Source: Symsagittifera roscoffensis (taxonomy: Eukaryota > Xenacoelomorpha > Acoela > Convolutidae). Taken from it: 60,000 nt of DNA. A program made the translations under genes and the position numbers. Below, piece after piece: positions 1-9,128 of this stretch (position 1 is its first letter; each line of letters starts with the position of its first letter). Where the stretch lies: contig NC_087067.1 in assembly GCF_963678635.1 (NCBI RefSeq), positions 37,520,686 through 37,580,685 of the forward strand, read 5' to 3'. The notes under the pieces were generated by a model. It searched no databases and was not told where the DNA came from. It saw only the letters and a program-made list of their open reading frames with translations.

Positions 1-730
1 ATTAACCGAATTACATGCAAAAATAGTGAGCTCATGGCTGGGTCTCAGTATCCCCAGACCACGAGGTCACTCCTAAAAACAGGGCTACTACTTATTATAT
101 TACTATTGTTTTTGTTCAGTAGATAAAAATCATCATCTCCATCGAAGATGGATCAACCCTTTCCCCCCAACTCTTAGCACCTCATCCTTGTCAAAACTAA
201 TCCAAATATCAATTAAATTCAAGTCAGGATATGACAGGATGCTAAAAGTTCACTCGAGTCAATAAAAGTTTTCCGTCCCGAGACCCTTCCGGATTCTTGA
301 ATCCGCTGAATCAAGCCCGTTGATCTCGATTTCTTCCCAATCCGGAAGGCTGGTTTCTTACCCTTCACCGTTGTTCGCAACGGCCTTGCAACTATTGTAG
401 CAGCACAATAGTTGCAACTCGGAACGTTCTCTGCAATCTGCTGCTGTTTTTCAATCACGATTGTCGTTGTTATCGTCAGCGCAATTAATGTTGTTGTGTT
501 TTCTCTCTCGTTTTTTGTTAAAAATGGCCGTTTCAGCATTTCTCAGAAATGTTACGTCATCACTTCGAAAATTTAAAATTTTAAAATACGGGAATATCCT
601 GACCTTCACCGTTCTGCTAATCATCCGAATAACGTCGTTAATCCTTCAAAATCATTAACTCGGAAGGTTCACTGCTAAAATTTCGAAGTCTGCAGAGATT
701 GCATTTTGGCCATTCTGGTCGAATGTCACA
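1..730 (-). repeat. 3' LTR, truncated by window start
   Basis: This matches 23573-24302 without gaps; I count seven substitutions, near positions 7, 80, 138, 233, 246, 276 and 373, and none in the last 355 bp. In sense orientation it begins at 730 with TG and runs off the window. It holds a perfect 13-bp inverted repeat, a second short hairpin, and a pair of inverted CCTTCCGGATT / AATCCGGAAGG motifs (285-295 and 340-350). A 106-codon sense reading frame (539-219) exists in both LTRs but has no recognisable feature. Confidence 0.95.
368..417. other. Hairpin pair in the LTR
   Basis: Positions 386-398 and 405-417 form a perfect 13-bp inverted repeat with a 6-nt loop. Immediately beside it, 368-373 and 378-383 form a 6-bp stem with a 4-nt loop. 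The same 13-bp stem is at 23958-23989 in the other LTR, while the small stem there is spoiled by one substitution. Such a strong stem in an LTR could lie in transcribed R/U5 RNA; the transcription start is not known. Confidence 0.75.
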
Positions 731-743
731 TACTCCCCGGACA
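731..743 (-). promoter_or_regulatory. Candidate polypurine tract
   Basis: Sense sequence TGTCCGGGGAGTA abuts the 3' LTR terminus. Its position and G-rich purine core fit a polypurine tract, although it is short. Nearly the same 11-12 bases recur at 11491-11502, 13959-13970, 14025-14036 and 14091-14102 inside the coding region. Confidence 0.55.
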
Positions 744-1550
744 GTCCGGTCAATGTCCTCATTGAATCGCGCAATATTCGTAAAATGGTTACAGTGTCAT
801 CGAACAGAATTTACAAAATGCACGAAATTACTTTTATCCACGTCACATCGACTCACTGCAGAATATAAATGGCATCATACTACATCACTATAGCCTTCAA
901 ATTCTTTCATTAATCTGCACATTGAGGATATGACTTAAGATAAAACATTTTTTCTGACTTCCAGTGTCAATGTCCCGATTAGAACTTTTTTTCCTAGATT
1001 TAAAAGGTGTTGGCTTGCAGGACAGTCCTGCCAACCAACAAGCTAAAATTATCCTACTATGCTCCTTCCCTTCGGAAATCTTGCTTGTTTATTGTCCTGA
1101 ATATTAAAACTAAGAAACTTTGTGGTTAGAAAGAACAAGTAAAAACCTCCCTCCTCAAGAGATTACTCAAGCCTTCCACATCACCACAAAGTGATCGGTC
1201 TTCCTAAGTGATTAAAAACAATCATGCAGGCTGGAATATTTAAATATACTCTTCCCTCAAGCCTTTCTAAACAAATAATAAGTGAGTGTCTCTAAAGCCA
1301 CTTCAACTAAAATCAAAATGCAAATTTATAAATGCAACAATTTCAAAACTCAACTAAATGTTTCAGTTTTCAATTACAACTTGGTTGCTTGGTTTCTCAC
1401 TTGAGTTTTTCACACACATAAAACAATTCTGAGTTTTAAGTTTTCTTTATCACTCCTTTGTTTTCTTCTTTTTTCGTCGTTTAGAAGTTCTAAATCTTCT
1501 AAATTCTTCTAATTTTCTTTCTTGTTGCCTCTTGTTTTCTCGACCATTCA
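731..1550 (-). other. 3' untranslated region of the element with polypurine tract
   Basis: There is no convincing gene in this stretch between the stop of the second polyprotein and the 3' LTR. At 731-740 the sense strand reads a short G-rich purine run (GGGGAG followed by TA) directly before the LTR's TG, which is where a gypsy element needs the plus-strand primer. The rest is AT-rich with no structure I can name. Confidence 0.6.
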
Positions 1551-4500
1551 TCAATGTTCCATTTCTTCCTCCTGTGATACTGACTCCGCACTTTCGGTTT
1601 CCGTGTCCTGTAGCACATCGTTGGCTATCCTGACGCTGTTGGAAGCCGTACTCCAACACTTCTGCTCTTCTACCCTCTGTTTACAGCAAGGCAGGGGATC
1701 CACGTTGGATTCTCTGTTTCTACAGAAGCTGTTGTGGAGACACAACGTCACGTTTCTCTCCAGATCTTCTTTCAGCATCTCTGCCTTCTCATTTCCACCA
1801 CGCTCACTCGTTCTGGAAATTCTTTTCACGGCGGTGGTCACTGCATTCCGATGAGTCACGAGAGCTCGCTTGAAAGCTCCTGCCCCAATGTCCAGCTGAT
1901 ATTCACTGTACACCCTGCCGTGCTTCGACATATGCTTTTTCGCATACTCGTACAACCATGCAGTCATGTTGGCTCTGAACCATGGCATCAATCGTTTTCT
2001 CGCCCATATCTTCTTCACTTCCATCGGAATGTTTAGAACTTTGCACATTGTCTCAAAAAGATCTAAATCTTTTAGACAATCTAATTTCCGCAATTGTTCT
2101 CTCGTCGGTGCCTCCTGTCTATTATTTTCTCTCACATGAGCTTCCAGCCATCGTATCGCCATCATAACTCCCACTATCACTATTGTTACGGGCTGTGATG
2201 AATCTGGTAAACCCATGGAGAGCAGCTCTCCAGAGTCCCAGATCAACATCAGATTACTACGCTTGGGATACCACCAGGTCTGCAGCAAGCAGTGGCAAGG
2301 AAACTCGTCATGTGTCAACATGATGCTCCTACAATTACGTTTTCCCGAAGCTTCCAGCAATGGTTCCAATTCCATCATCACTCGGTGGATTTCATCATTC
2401 TCATCTACTGCATTGTAATCTGAGACAGTTGATCCTCTCTGTTTCTGTTTTTCGAAGTCACTGAAGTTCCCGCTCACATATCCCATGAACTTCTTTCCTA
2501 GTATTGACTCCAATTCTTCTTTGGTTCTCTCTGGAATTGCTGAGAACATCTTACATAGTAACTCGTAAGACTTTTCAGACATTCTCGCCAATCTCACACA
2601 CTTCGGCACTGAGAAGGCTTGATCCACAATCGTTCTTGTACTCTTCACGTCCACAGCTACGAAATGTACAGGATATCTGCTCTTGCACATTGGAGCCAAC
2701 GTTGAGCCCACCAAATATCGTGCTCCTGATGGTCTACAATAAGTTTCGCTGTGTCTGATGTTCATCTGTGTTTCGATTGCTTCCCTCCATTTTCCTATGT
2801 ATTTCTGCTCAGTCTGCAGAACTCCTGGGAATACTTCTACGCTGATGGCTGTGACCATCTCATGTTTCTGTTCTAGATTCAATAGTGACTCTAAAGAACC
2901 AAACATGCTGTAGAATCCTAGTGCAGTCACTAGATTCACATCGGTTCCTCCATGGCAATCTGCTATCAGTTCCGTTTCAGTTCTTGCTTTCATCACTACA
3001 TTTCCAAACAATACTGTCAATTGCTTGTGTTGTTTCTCCAGGGTTTTCACACAGTCTAGACCTCCACAAACATGACCCTCCAGTCCACAGACTTCCGCCA
3101 GACAGCCACCAGGTTTGACCCAGTCTTCTGGTCCCCAGCCAGGCAACTCTACTTTATCTTCTCCGTTGCTCTTAGAGGCTGTTATCATCACATTATATAT
3201 GATGTTGAGGTCACGCAGGTTACAGTCTGCATTCAGTTCCCTCTGTACGTCTTGTGTCGCCCGTAATATTGAGTCAGCGTTGGGACTAGGACACCATGAT
3301 GGCCTCATCAATTCCCACACTGCCATCAAGCTCGTTCTCAGTAATTCATCTGAGAATTCCAACCCAAACTCCACTCTCTTGTCGGATTTTGGTACTGAAG
3401 GTGCAGTCACCTCTTCTTCCAAGACCAATCCCAATTTGGCCTGTGGATTGTTAACGTTCTTAATCGTTACAATTCTGGACGTCCAGAATCTTAGTAACAC
3501 CGCCTGCTCATAATCAAAGAAGCAATCACGTATGTCTTCACTCAGGAAAGGATTGTACGCTATCCCTATGATCCCGGATACGTAGCTATATGACTTCTTC
3601 TTGATCGGTCCACAGTATTCACTGGATTTCGGCAATGCTCCCATAGATTCTTTAGTGAGTCTCAACTCCTTGTTTGAGAATCTCCTGATCTCGTCTATCT
3701 TTTTCATGGGTTCCAATTCTTCAGGTTCCTTCATGTTCACCCTCATCGGTTTACTTTGCTGCATATCCAGCATTGCTAGTAAGAACATGGCTTTCGTTCG
3801 CTCATCGCCTTCCCTCAACATTTTAACACAAGTGCTTAATGCAGGTACTGAAATCTGCTCTATCAGGAATCGAATGAAACAGAGAGCGTCTCTCCGCTTT
3901 GCACACGCTACTGCTGCTCCCTCCTGGACTATCAGATCCCTCAGATTCGTCATAAGGAAAATTTTTTCCTCCTTTGATCTCTTCCTTTCTTCTGAATCAT
4001 ATTCTTCGCGAGTCAGTCCCATCATGCACCAGGCGAACCTGAGTTGTAACTCTGTTCTTACGTAAGGTACTGCCACGAGAGCATGTATCCTTGGCGTAGT
4101 CCTCATTTCTTCTTCGAAATACCTCAACACTACTGCTTTCCATGGAAGGCTCACTAACTGCTCGATCGTTTCCGCCTCTACGTCAGACGACGCCAAAGTT
4201 CCATACGCCTTCTGCTTGAGGGTGGTGCCTTGCAACATCGTTTCCAGATAACCCTCCATGGCTTTTTCGTCTTCCAGGGCCATTACATACCCTCTAGCCG
4301 AGTTCCGACATTCCAACATCTCCATGTATCCTCCAGTGGGTTCATCTATCGACACTGTCTCCGACACGGTTAGTCGGTTGTATTCCACTGGTGTTAGCTG
4401 TCCTGCAACACTTCCCTTTCCATGATTCATGGGAGATGGCTTGAAGTCCCTCATTTTGCTTTCTCCACATTGAATGAGTATTTCCATTTCTAAAGTTGCT

Positions 4501-5144
4501 CCAGTCAGAGTGCGGTCACTCCTTTTGGATTTATAACCGGTTGACTTTATCCCCGCCATGAGAATGGGTGGCACCATCGCTATATCGGTTAATATTCTAT
4601 CTGTGCCAGACAATTGATAATCACCTTGTCCCAAATCCATGACCTCCTCGACTCGTTTTCTTTTCGCTGAGTTACCAGCTTTCATCGATATTTCTGAATC
4701 CACTTTCGTCTTCCCAACTCTCCTCGGCATCACTCTGCTGCCTAACTTCATTTTCATCGCATTGATTTTATCAATCACCATTTTCGATCGCATCGTCCCT
4801 CTCCTGGTTCTTGACAGATACACCACCTCTCCTTCATCGTCCTGCGGTGTCATCTTGATGGGAGAATTCGCTTCACTCTCATCAGTGGCTGAGTCGATCA
4901 ATAACTCACTCAGTCTCCCTTCACACTCATCAAGCTTGTCAAGTACTTCTCTCATCAAGGGTTGATTGAGACCTGTTTTGAGGATGGACTGGGTCCCATA
5001 GCTCTGAATCACGGTCCAGACTTCTTCCATAAACGCCACTCTGTCCAGCTTACATCCCGTCCTACTCTCGTGGTCTCGGTGATGTACTTCCCATTCTTCT
5101 TCGGGCAGCGTTCCCAAGAAAGGTACTCTGGCTGAGGCCTCTAT
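1551..5144 (-). CDS. Second polyprotein, segment 4: C-terminal unknown region
   Basis: About 1,197 codons to the terminal TGA at 1551-1553, in frame with the preceding segment. No family recognised. Visible traits: a Lys/Arg-rich stretch near residues 125-165 that could act as a nuclear signal, a cysteine cluster near residues 690-710 (about 3040-3110), a short very hydrophobic segment near residue 1000 followed by a basic helix, and a Cys-rich tail (CLHNSFC and CC motifs, about 1640-1760). There is no obvious signal peptide or clear multi-pass membrane pattern. Being uninterrupted for 3.6 kb in an otherwise damaged element shows that it was under coding constraint until recently. Confidence 0.75.
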   Translation of the reverse strand: MEASARVPFLGTLPEEEWEVHHRDHESRTGCKLDRVAFMEEVWTVIQSYGTQSILKTGLNQPLMREVLDKLDECEGRLSELLIDSATDESEANSPIKMTPQDDEGEVVYLSRTRRGTMRSKMVIDKINAMKMKLGSRVMPRRVGKTKVDSEISMKAGNSAKRKRVEEVMDLGQGDYQLSGTDRILTDIAMVPPILMAGIKSTGYKSKRSDRTLTGATLEMEILIQCGESKMRDFKPSPMNHGKGSVAGQLTPVEYNRLTVSETVSIDEPTGGYMEMLECRNSARGYVMALEDEKAMEGYLETMLQGTTLKQKAYGTLASSDVEAETIEQLVSLPWKAVVLRYFEEEMRTTPRIHALVAVPYVRTELQLRFAWCMMGLTREEYDSEERKRSKEEKIFLMTNLRDLIVQEGAAVACAKRRDALCFIRFLIEQISVPALSTCVKMLREGDERTKAMFLLAMLDMQQSKPMRVNMKEPEELEPMKKIDEIRRFSNKELRLTKESMGALPKSSEYCGPIKKKSYSYVSGIIGIAYNPFLSEDIRDCFFDYEQAVLLRFWTSRIVTIKNVNNPQAKLGLVLEEEVTAPSVPKSDKRVEFGLEFSDELLRTSLMAVWELMRPSWCPSPNADSILRATQDVQRELNADCNLRDLNIIYNVMITASKSNGEDKVELPGWGPEDWVKPGGCLAEVCGLEGHVCGGLDCVKTLEKQHKQLTVLFGNVVMKARTETELIADCHGGTDVNLVTALGFYSMFGSLESLLNLEQKHEMVTAISVEVFPGVLQTEQKYIGKWREAIETQMNIRHSETYCRPSGARYLVGSTLAPMCKSRYPVHFVAVDVKSTRTIVDQAFSVPKCVRLARMSEKSYELLCKMFSAIPERTKEELESILGKKFMGYVSGNFSDFEKQKQRGSTVSDYNAVDENDEIHRVMMELEPLLEASGKRNCRSIMLTHDEFPCHCLLQTWWYPKRSNLMLIWDSGELLSMGLPDSSQPVTIVIVGVMMAIRWLEAHVRENNRQEAPTREQLRKLDCLKDLDLFETMCKVLNIPMEVKKIWARKRLMPWFRANMTAWLYEYAKKHMSKHGRVYSEYQLDIGAGAFKRALVTHRNAVTTAVKRISRTSERGGNEKAEMLKEDLERNVTLCLHNSFCRNRESNVDPLPCCKQRVEEQKCWSTASNSVRIANDVLQDTETESAESVSQEEEMEH

Positions 5145-7625
5145 TCACCTCCTCCTAGGTGATTCCATGAGGATTCTCTGGTCGTCATTTCTTGAATTGC
5201 CAGGAGAGCTGCTCTCCGGCAAATTCCGTTTCATTTCCTCAAAGGCTGACGGAGGTTCCAGTGTCGAGATGCCTTCATCCGCTGGCTCAGTCGTTTCCAA
5301 CGTGTCTGCATTATTCTCAAGATCACTGAAGATATTGAAATCCAGGCTGGATGTTCCTCCTGTCGATGCCCTGTCGTCTTCCCCACCAGCTTGATCTTGT
5401 TGCATGGGTTCTTCCGTCTGACGGCTTCCACCCTGTCCGTCATCTCCTTCTGACTTATCCTTGTTCGAGCTCGATGGTCCTTGTTCGTCATTGTCAGCTT
5501 CTCCCTGGAATCTCGGTATGAGCAATGTACCGGCTGATTTATCTTCCTCTTCTCCATGGACCACTTTGATTTCTTCGCAGCCGAAGGGTGCTAGGAAGGT
5601 TCTCGTCTGCAATATTCCTCCCACTCTCATCTCCTTTTTTACACTGGTCAGGATTAATGAGGCTTCAGGCAATTCTGTCCTGCCTCTCATTCTCATCGGA
5701 GATAAGCCTAGTTCCTTCCATTCTTCATCAAATCTTCCAGGCTTGGGAGTAGCGGCGTTGCTTATTCGCCTTCTCGTCGCTTGGTCCGTGTATGCAAATC
5801 GTGTGTACTGTAACACGGCGGCATTTCTCCCTACGAAGTATGGATCCATCGTTCCCGCGAAATTCCCTACTCTCCTTTCATTGGTCTCGAAGGCTCTCAA
5901 CCTAGGAGTTTGTACTACGGAGACTGCTCCGAGCAACATCCTTCTTATTATAGGGAATTCAGGGATTGCCTCCGGTAGCTTCTTGTAATCGCCCCAGTCC
6001 TTCGTTTCTTCTCTCACCTTGTGGTATGCTGCAGTGAGACGAGGCACTCTGGTTATTTCACCATTCGTTTTGTCATAGAATCTCAGATTCCAAAGCTTTG
6101 GAAACACCTCGATGTGTCCTCTTTCTACTTCTCCCATGCGGTCACAGAAGTGATCGTCAAAATTGATGACTGTCATCTCCGGCTCCGATATTTTCGCAAA
6201 CAACAGATCTTCACTCATGAGCTCCCGCAGTGTGTGCTGCTCACACCAGTTCAGTGTACTACCGTCCACTGCCGATATGAGGTTCAGGTGCAGCACCGAC
6301 CTCCTATATGCTTCCACTTTAACGTCAGGGAACGCAAAGGTGACTGCTGGTCCATAGATCACTGTCACGAACTCCGTGACTCCTCTGATCAGCGCCAAGG
6401 GATCGGTCCTCATAGCCAAGCTCAGATCTGTTAATAGCGGCATGCCTCCAACATGTCGTCTAACATCTTCCTCTCTATCAATTGTTTCGTCTTCTCCGGT
6501 TCCAAAGCGATTTTGCTGCAAGAGATATTGGATAAGAGTGTGTCTCAGGTCTCTTATTTTGTTCCACGAGTCCGTGGATTTCTTCATATCCAGATTCCTC
6601 ACTCTCTCTTTCATCTGCTCTGGACAACGTGCCAGTTTCATTAGTCCTCCCAAGTTTCCGTGGGTTATTGCGATCAATGTCAGAAGTCCGTCTAGCCGCA
6701 GGTTCTGTATTCCATCCGTAAGCAGTATCACCGGTCCTTTCACGAAACTCCCCGCTCCGAATGTCACGAACAAGGCTATTAATTCCACTATCGATACTCT
6801 CACTACTGCTTGGAGGAATTCTTTTATCAAATAGTGCGAGACTTTTGGGTAAACTTTTGCCAAGAAGGACGCGGTCCATCCGGCTCCCAACCCTTCTAGC
6901 ATGCTGTCTGTCCTTTCAAATCCCTCCTGCCCCTTTACTTCCTGGGTCCAGAAGGTTTCCAGAGTAATCTGACACATTCTGTTCACAAACTCAGCGGTCT
7001 TTTCTCCGGCATTTTCCGCCAGGTTCACCTCCTTCAACAAGTAGGCATGTATCTTCGTGATCATTACGGGGCCTTGCTGAAAAGCATCTGCACCCAATGC
7101 CGCTACTCTAGGATTCAGGTGTAGCCACTGGTTGGCTTCCGGCTTGGTTCTCAGCACCATCGCTTCCAGATGAGCTCTCGTCTCCAGTGAATTCTTTCTT
7201 CTCGTGTCTTCACTCGCCACTTCCATTGCTCGGAACCACAAGTCGTTGGGCATTGCCGTGATCACTTGATGGTCGTCTTCTATTCCTGGTTTCAGTTTGA
7301 GTTGCCGACTGAAGTTGGACAGTTCCAACCCCAGCACTTCGTCCAACACTAACATGTGTAGCGCGTGGTCCTTGAATCCTCTCATCGCGTTTGAGATATC
7401 TGACCATACTGCAGGCAGTTCAGCCTTAAGTGGCCTCAGGTTCTCCATTTCTATCATTCGATTCGGGGCTGATATGATCACATCATATTTTCCTTCCGAA
7501 AGTAAGGCTACCATTGCATACACAAATTTCAGTCCATCCGGGAGATGTGCATATCCCGGAGACAACGCAAATACTACTCTCAACGTCACTTTGTTGAATG
7601 ATCCCTCCTTCGTCGCATCCACCGC
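5145..7625 (-). CDS. Second polyprotein, segment 3: unknown region with acidic low-complexity tail
   Basis: About 826 codons, in frame with the segment before it. I recognise no family. It is mostly a folded-looking mix of helix and strand for the first 650 residues, with one hydrophobic stretch near residues 270-300 that could be buried or membrane-associated. The last 150 residues are Glu/Asp/Ser/Gly/Gln-rich and look disordered, a likely linker between domains of the polyprotein. The apparent start is GTG at 7622, which is unlikely in an animal, so this is best read as the continuation after a nonsense mutation. It ends at TGA 5145-5147. Confidence 0.75.
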   Translation of the reverse strand, partial: AVDATKEGSFNKVTLRVVFALSPGYAHLPDGLKFVYAMVALLSEGKYDVIISAPNRMIEMENLRPLKAELPAVWSDISNAMRGFKDHALHMLVLDEVLGLELSNFSRQLKLKPGIEDDHQVITAMPNDLWFRAMEVASEDTRRKNSLETRAHLEAMVLRTKPEANQWLHLNPRVAALGADAFQQGPVMITKIHAYLLKEVNLAENAGEKTAEFVNRMCQITLETFWTQEVKGQEGFERTDSMLEGLGAGWTASFLAKVYPKVSHYLIKEFLQAVVRVSIVELIALFVTFGAGSFVKGPVILLTDGIQNLRLDGLLTLIAITHGNLGGLMKLARCPEQMKERVRNLDMKKSTDSWNKIRDLRHTLIQYLLQQNRFGTGEDETIDREEDVRRHVGGMPLLTDLSLAMRTDPLALIRGVTEFVTVIYGPAVTFAFPDVKVEAYRRSVLHLNLISAVDGSTLNWCEQHTLRELMSEDLLFAKISEPEMTVINFDDHFCDRMGEVERGHIEVFPKLWNLRFYDKTNGEITRVPRLTAAYHKVREETKDWGDYKKLPEAIPEFPIIRRMLLGAVSVVQTPRLRAFETNERRVGNFAGTMDPYFVGRNAAVLQYTRFAYTDQATRRRISNAATPKPGRFDEEWKELGLSPMRMRGRTELPEASLILTSVKKEMRVGGILQTRTFLAPFGCEEIKVVHGEEEDKSAGTLLIPRFQGEADNDEQGPSSSNKDKSEGDDGQGGSRQTEEPMQQDQAGGEDDRASTGGTSSLDFNIFSDLENNADTLETTEPADEGISTLEPPSAFEEMKRNLPESSSPGNSRNDDQRILMESPRRR

Positions 7626-9128
7626 TTAACCCATCGACTCCAGGATGTCTTTTATCGCTGGCCATACTGCGTTTTCTGCTGTTGCAGGATCTCTGAGCCT
7701 GCTCAGAAAACCTCTACTGTGTAGATGGTCATTGATGCCAGCAAACACAATCGTTATCGGGTTCATTTCTGTCTGCCTTTGTACCCCTATAGCCAATGAC
7801 ACTGATTGCAATAGGTCTAGGTCAACTGCGGCCAGCATTATGACGTCCGGCCAAAACAAAGACTTGGAGGTGTACACGAACTCTGAATTCGCTACTACCA
7901 TGATTTTGGCCTTCCTCATCTCTGCTTTGTCATAGGCGGCGAAGATGGTCTCATCTTTCTTTATCGCTGTCAATCCGCCATATCTCTGGGCATCACCATC
8001 TTGGTTCACTAGTTTTGGGTACACTCTCTCCTTCACATGACCAGGTGGTGTCGTCAGTTGCCTAAATATTTTCACGTGTTGTCCAATCGGCGCTCTCGCC
8101 GTCAGGAATCTTCCTGGTCTTTCTTCACGATTCCTCTTATCATGGTTCAATCTCACATCTTGCAACGGTCTTGCATTCACAGGTCCCATTGTGTTGTTGG
8201 AGGGCAGTCCCTCCAAATCGGCAAATCTCAAGGCCGTCGTGGAGCTGAAATTTATGCTAGCGGCTATCAACCAGTCTACGCCGGTTATTGAGTATAATCT
8301 GCTGACGGATAGCGTCGCTCCATTCAGCATCCTCCTTGCATCTTCAATGAAGCTTACTCTCTGTAGGTCCAGCTTCATCAGTTCGTCTTTGTATATATGC
8401 CAGGGAGACGGTATGGATCGAGACCACAACAATGAACCTCTGCTCGGTCTCTCCTCTCGGCTGGTACTCGTCGTCTCCGATCTAGTGTCCGATCTAGATG
8501 TGCCTGCTACTTCTTCGATTGGTTGGTTGACAGGTCCTATTCTTCTCCTAGGATGAATCGTCCTCCTCATCGGTGCTTCTCCCAACCGATCCTGCACGTC
8601 TGTTCTTCGACCTGGTTCACTGGAGCTTTGTTGCCGGTAATTTGTGACGGCTGGGACCGTAGCCAGGCGTGTTTCCAGGCTAGGAGGCACAAAGGTGGTA
8701 ATTACCGCATCACTCACCGTTCCCCCTTCCTTCAGCACTCCTGTGTCAAAGAGTTCTGCTTCCAGCTCCTCCAATCGTTCTTGGAAGACTCGATTCAACC
8801 AAGCTTGTCCTTCGATACTGTCGAAGTGGATGCCATCCGTGGTCAGTCTGGCCTGATCCATGGCTCTCAACTCATGCTCAATGTCCATGAGGATCATCCT
8901 TCCGGCATTTCGATTTGCTAGGTTCCTCAAGATGTTGTTCCATCTCATGACTCCCTCATTGTGCCTCCTTCCTGATGCTGTCAGGCTTCTCGTATTCATT
9001 GGCACAGTGCAAACGGTCAGTACCGCGCAACTGAACTTCTGCCAGAGGGTAGTGAACAAACACACCATCATTGACTCCCACAGTGCTTCCTGCTCGTCTG
9101 ATCCCCTGGAGATATCATTCGTCCCAAC
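7626..9128 (-). CDS. Second polyprotein, segment 2: rest of SGNH hydrolase plus linker and unknown region
   Basis: This is open in the same frame as the preceding segment. Immediately after the stop the frame gives the GTND motif (block III, oxyanion-hole Asn), and about 100 residues later the DGIHFD motif (block V, catalytic Asp and His, around 8823-8838). Together with GDSL upstream all four SGNH signature residues are present. A strand-rich CTVP segment between them fits the fold. Beyond the enzyme lie an Arg/Ser/Thr-rich linker (about 8400-8700) and an unassigned region ending at TAA 7626-7628. The first ATG in the segment is at 9071, but starting there would lose the GTND motif, which argues against a separate gene. 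Confidence 0.8.
   Translation of the reverse strand, partial: VGTNDISRGSDEQEALWESMMVCLFTTLWQKFSCAVLTVCTVPMNTRSLTASGRRHNEGVMRWNNILRNLANRNAGRMILMDIEHELRAMDQARLTTDGIHFDSIEGQAWLNRVFQERLEELEAELFDTGVLKEGGTVSDAVITTFVPPSLETRLATVPAVTNYRQQSSSEPGRRTDVQDRLGEAPMRRTIHPRRRIGPVNQPIEEVAGTSRSDTRSETTSTSREERPSRGSLLWSRSIPSPWHIYKDELMKLDLQRVSFIEDARRMLNGATLSVSRLYSITGVDWLIAASINFSSTTALRFADLEGLPSNNTMGPVNARPLQDVRLNHDKRNREERPGRFLTARAPIGQHVKIFRQLTTPPGHVKERVYPKLVNQDGDAQRYGGLTAIKKDETIFAAYDKAEMRKAKIMVVANSEFVYTSKSLFWPDVIMLAAVDLDLLQSVSLAIGVQRQTEMNPITIVFAGINDHLHSRGFLSRLRDPATAENAVWPAIKDILESMG

Noticed and set aside
219-539. 106-codon minus-strand frame in both LTRs as an LTR-encoded accessory protein.
   Set aside because: Its presence twice only reflects LTR identity; composition is poor, there is no recognisable domain, and several of the few LTR differences fall in it.
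1551-7622. Separate downstream genes starting with GTG (7622) and TTG (5117), as in a bacterial operon.
   Set aside because: The window is eukaryotic, all segments share one frame without gaps, and the starts are only artefacts of permitting alternative codons.
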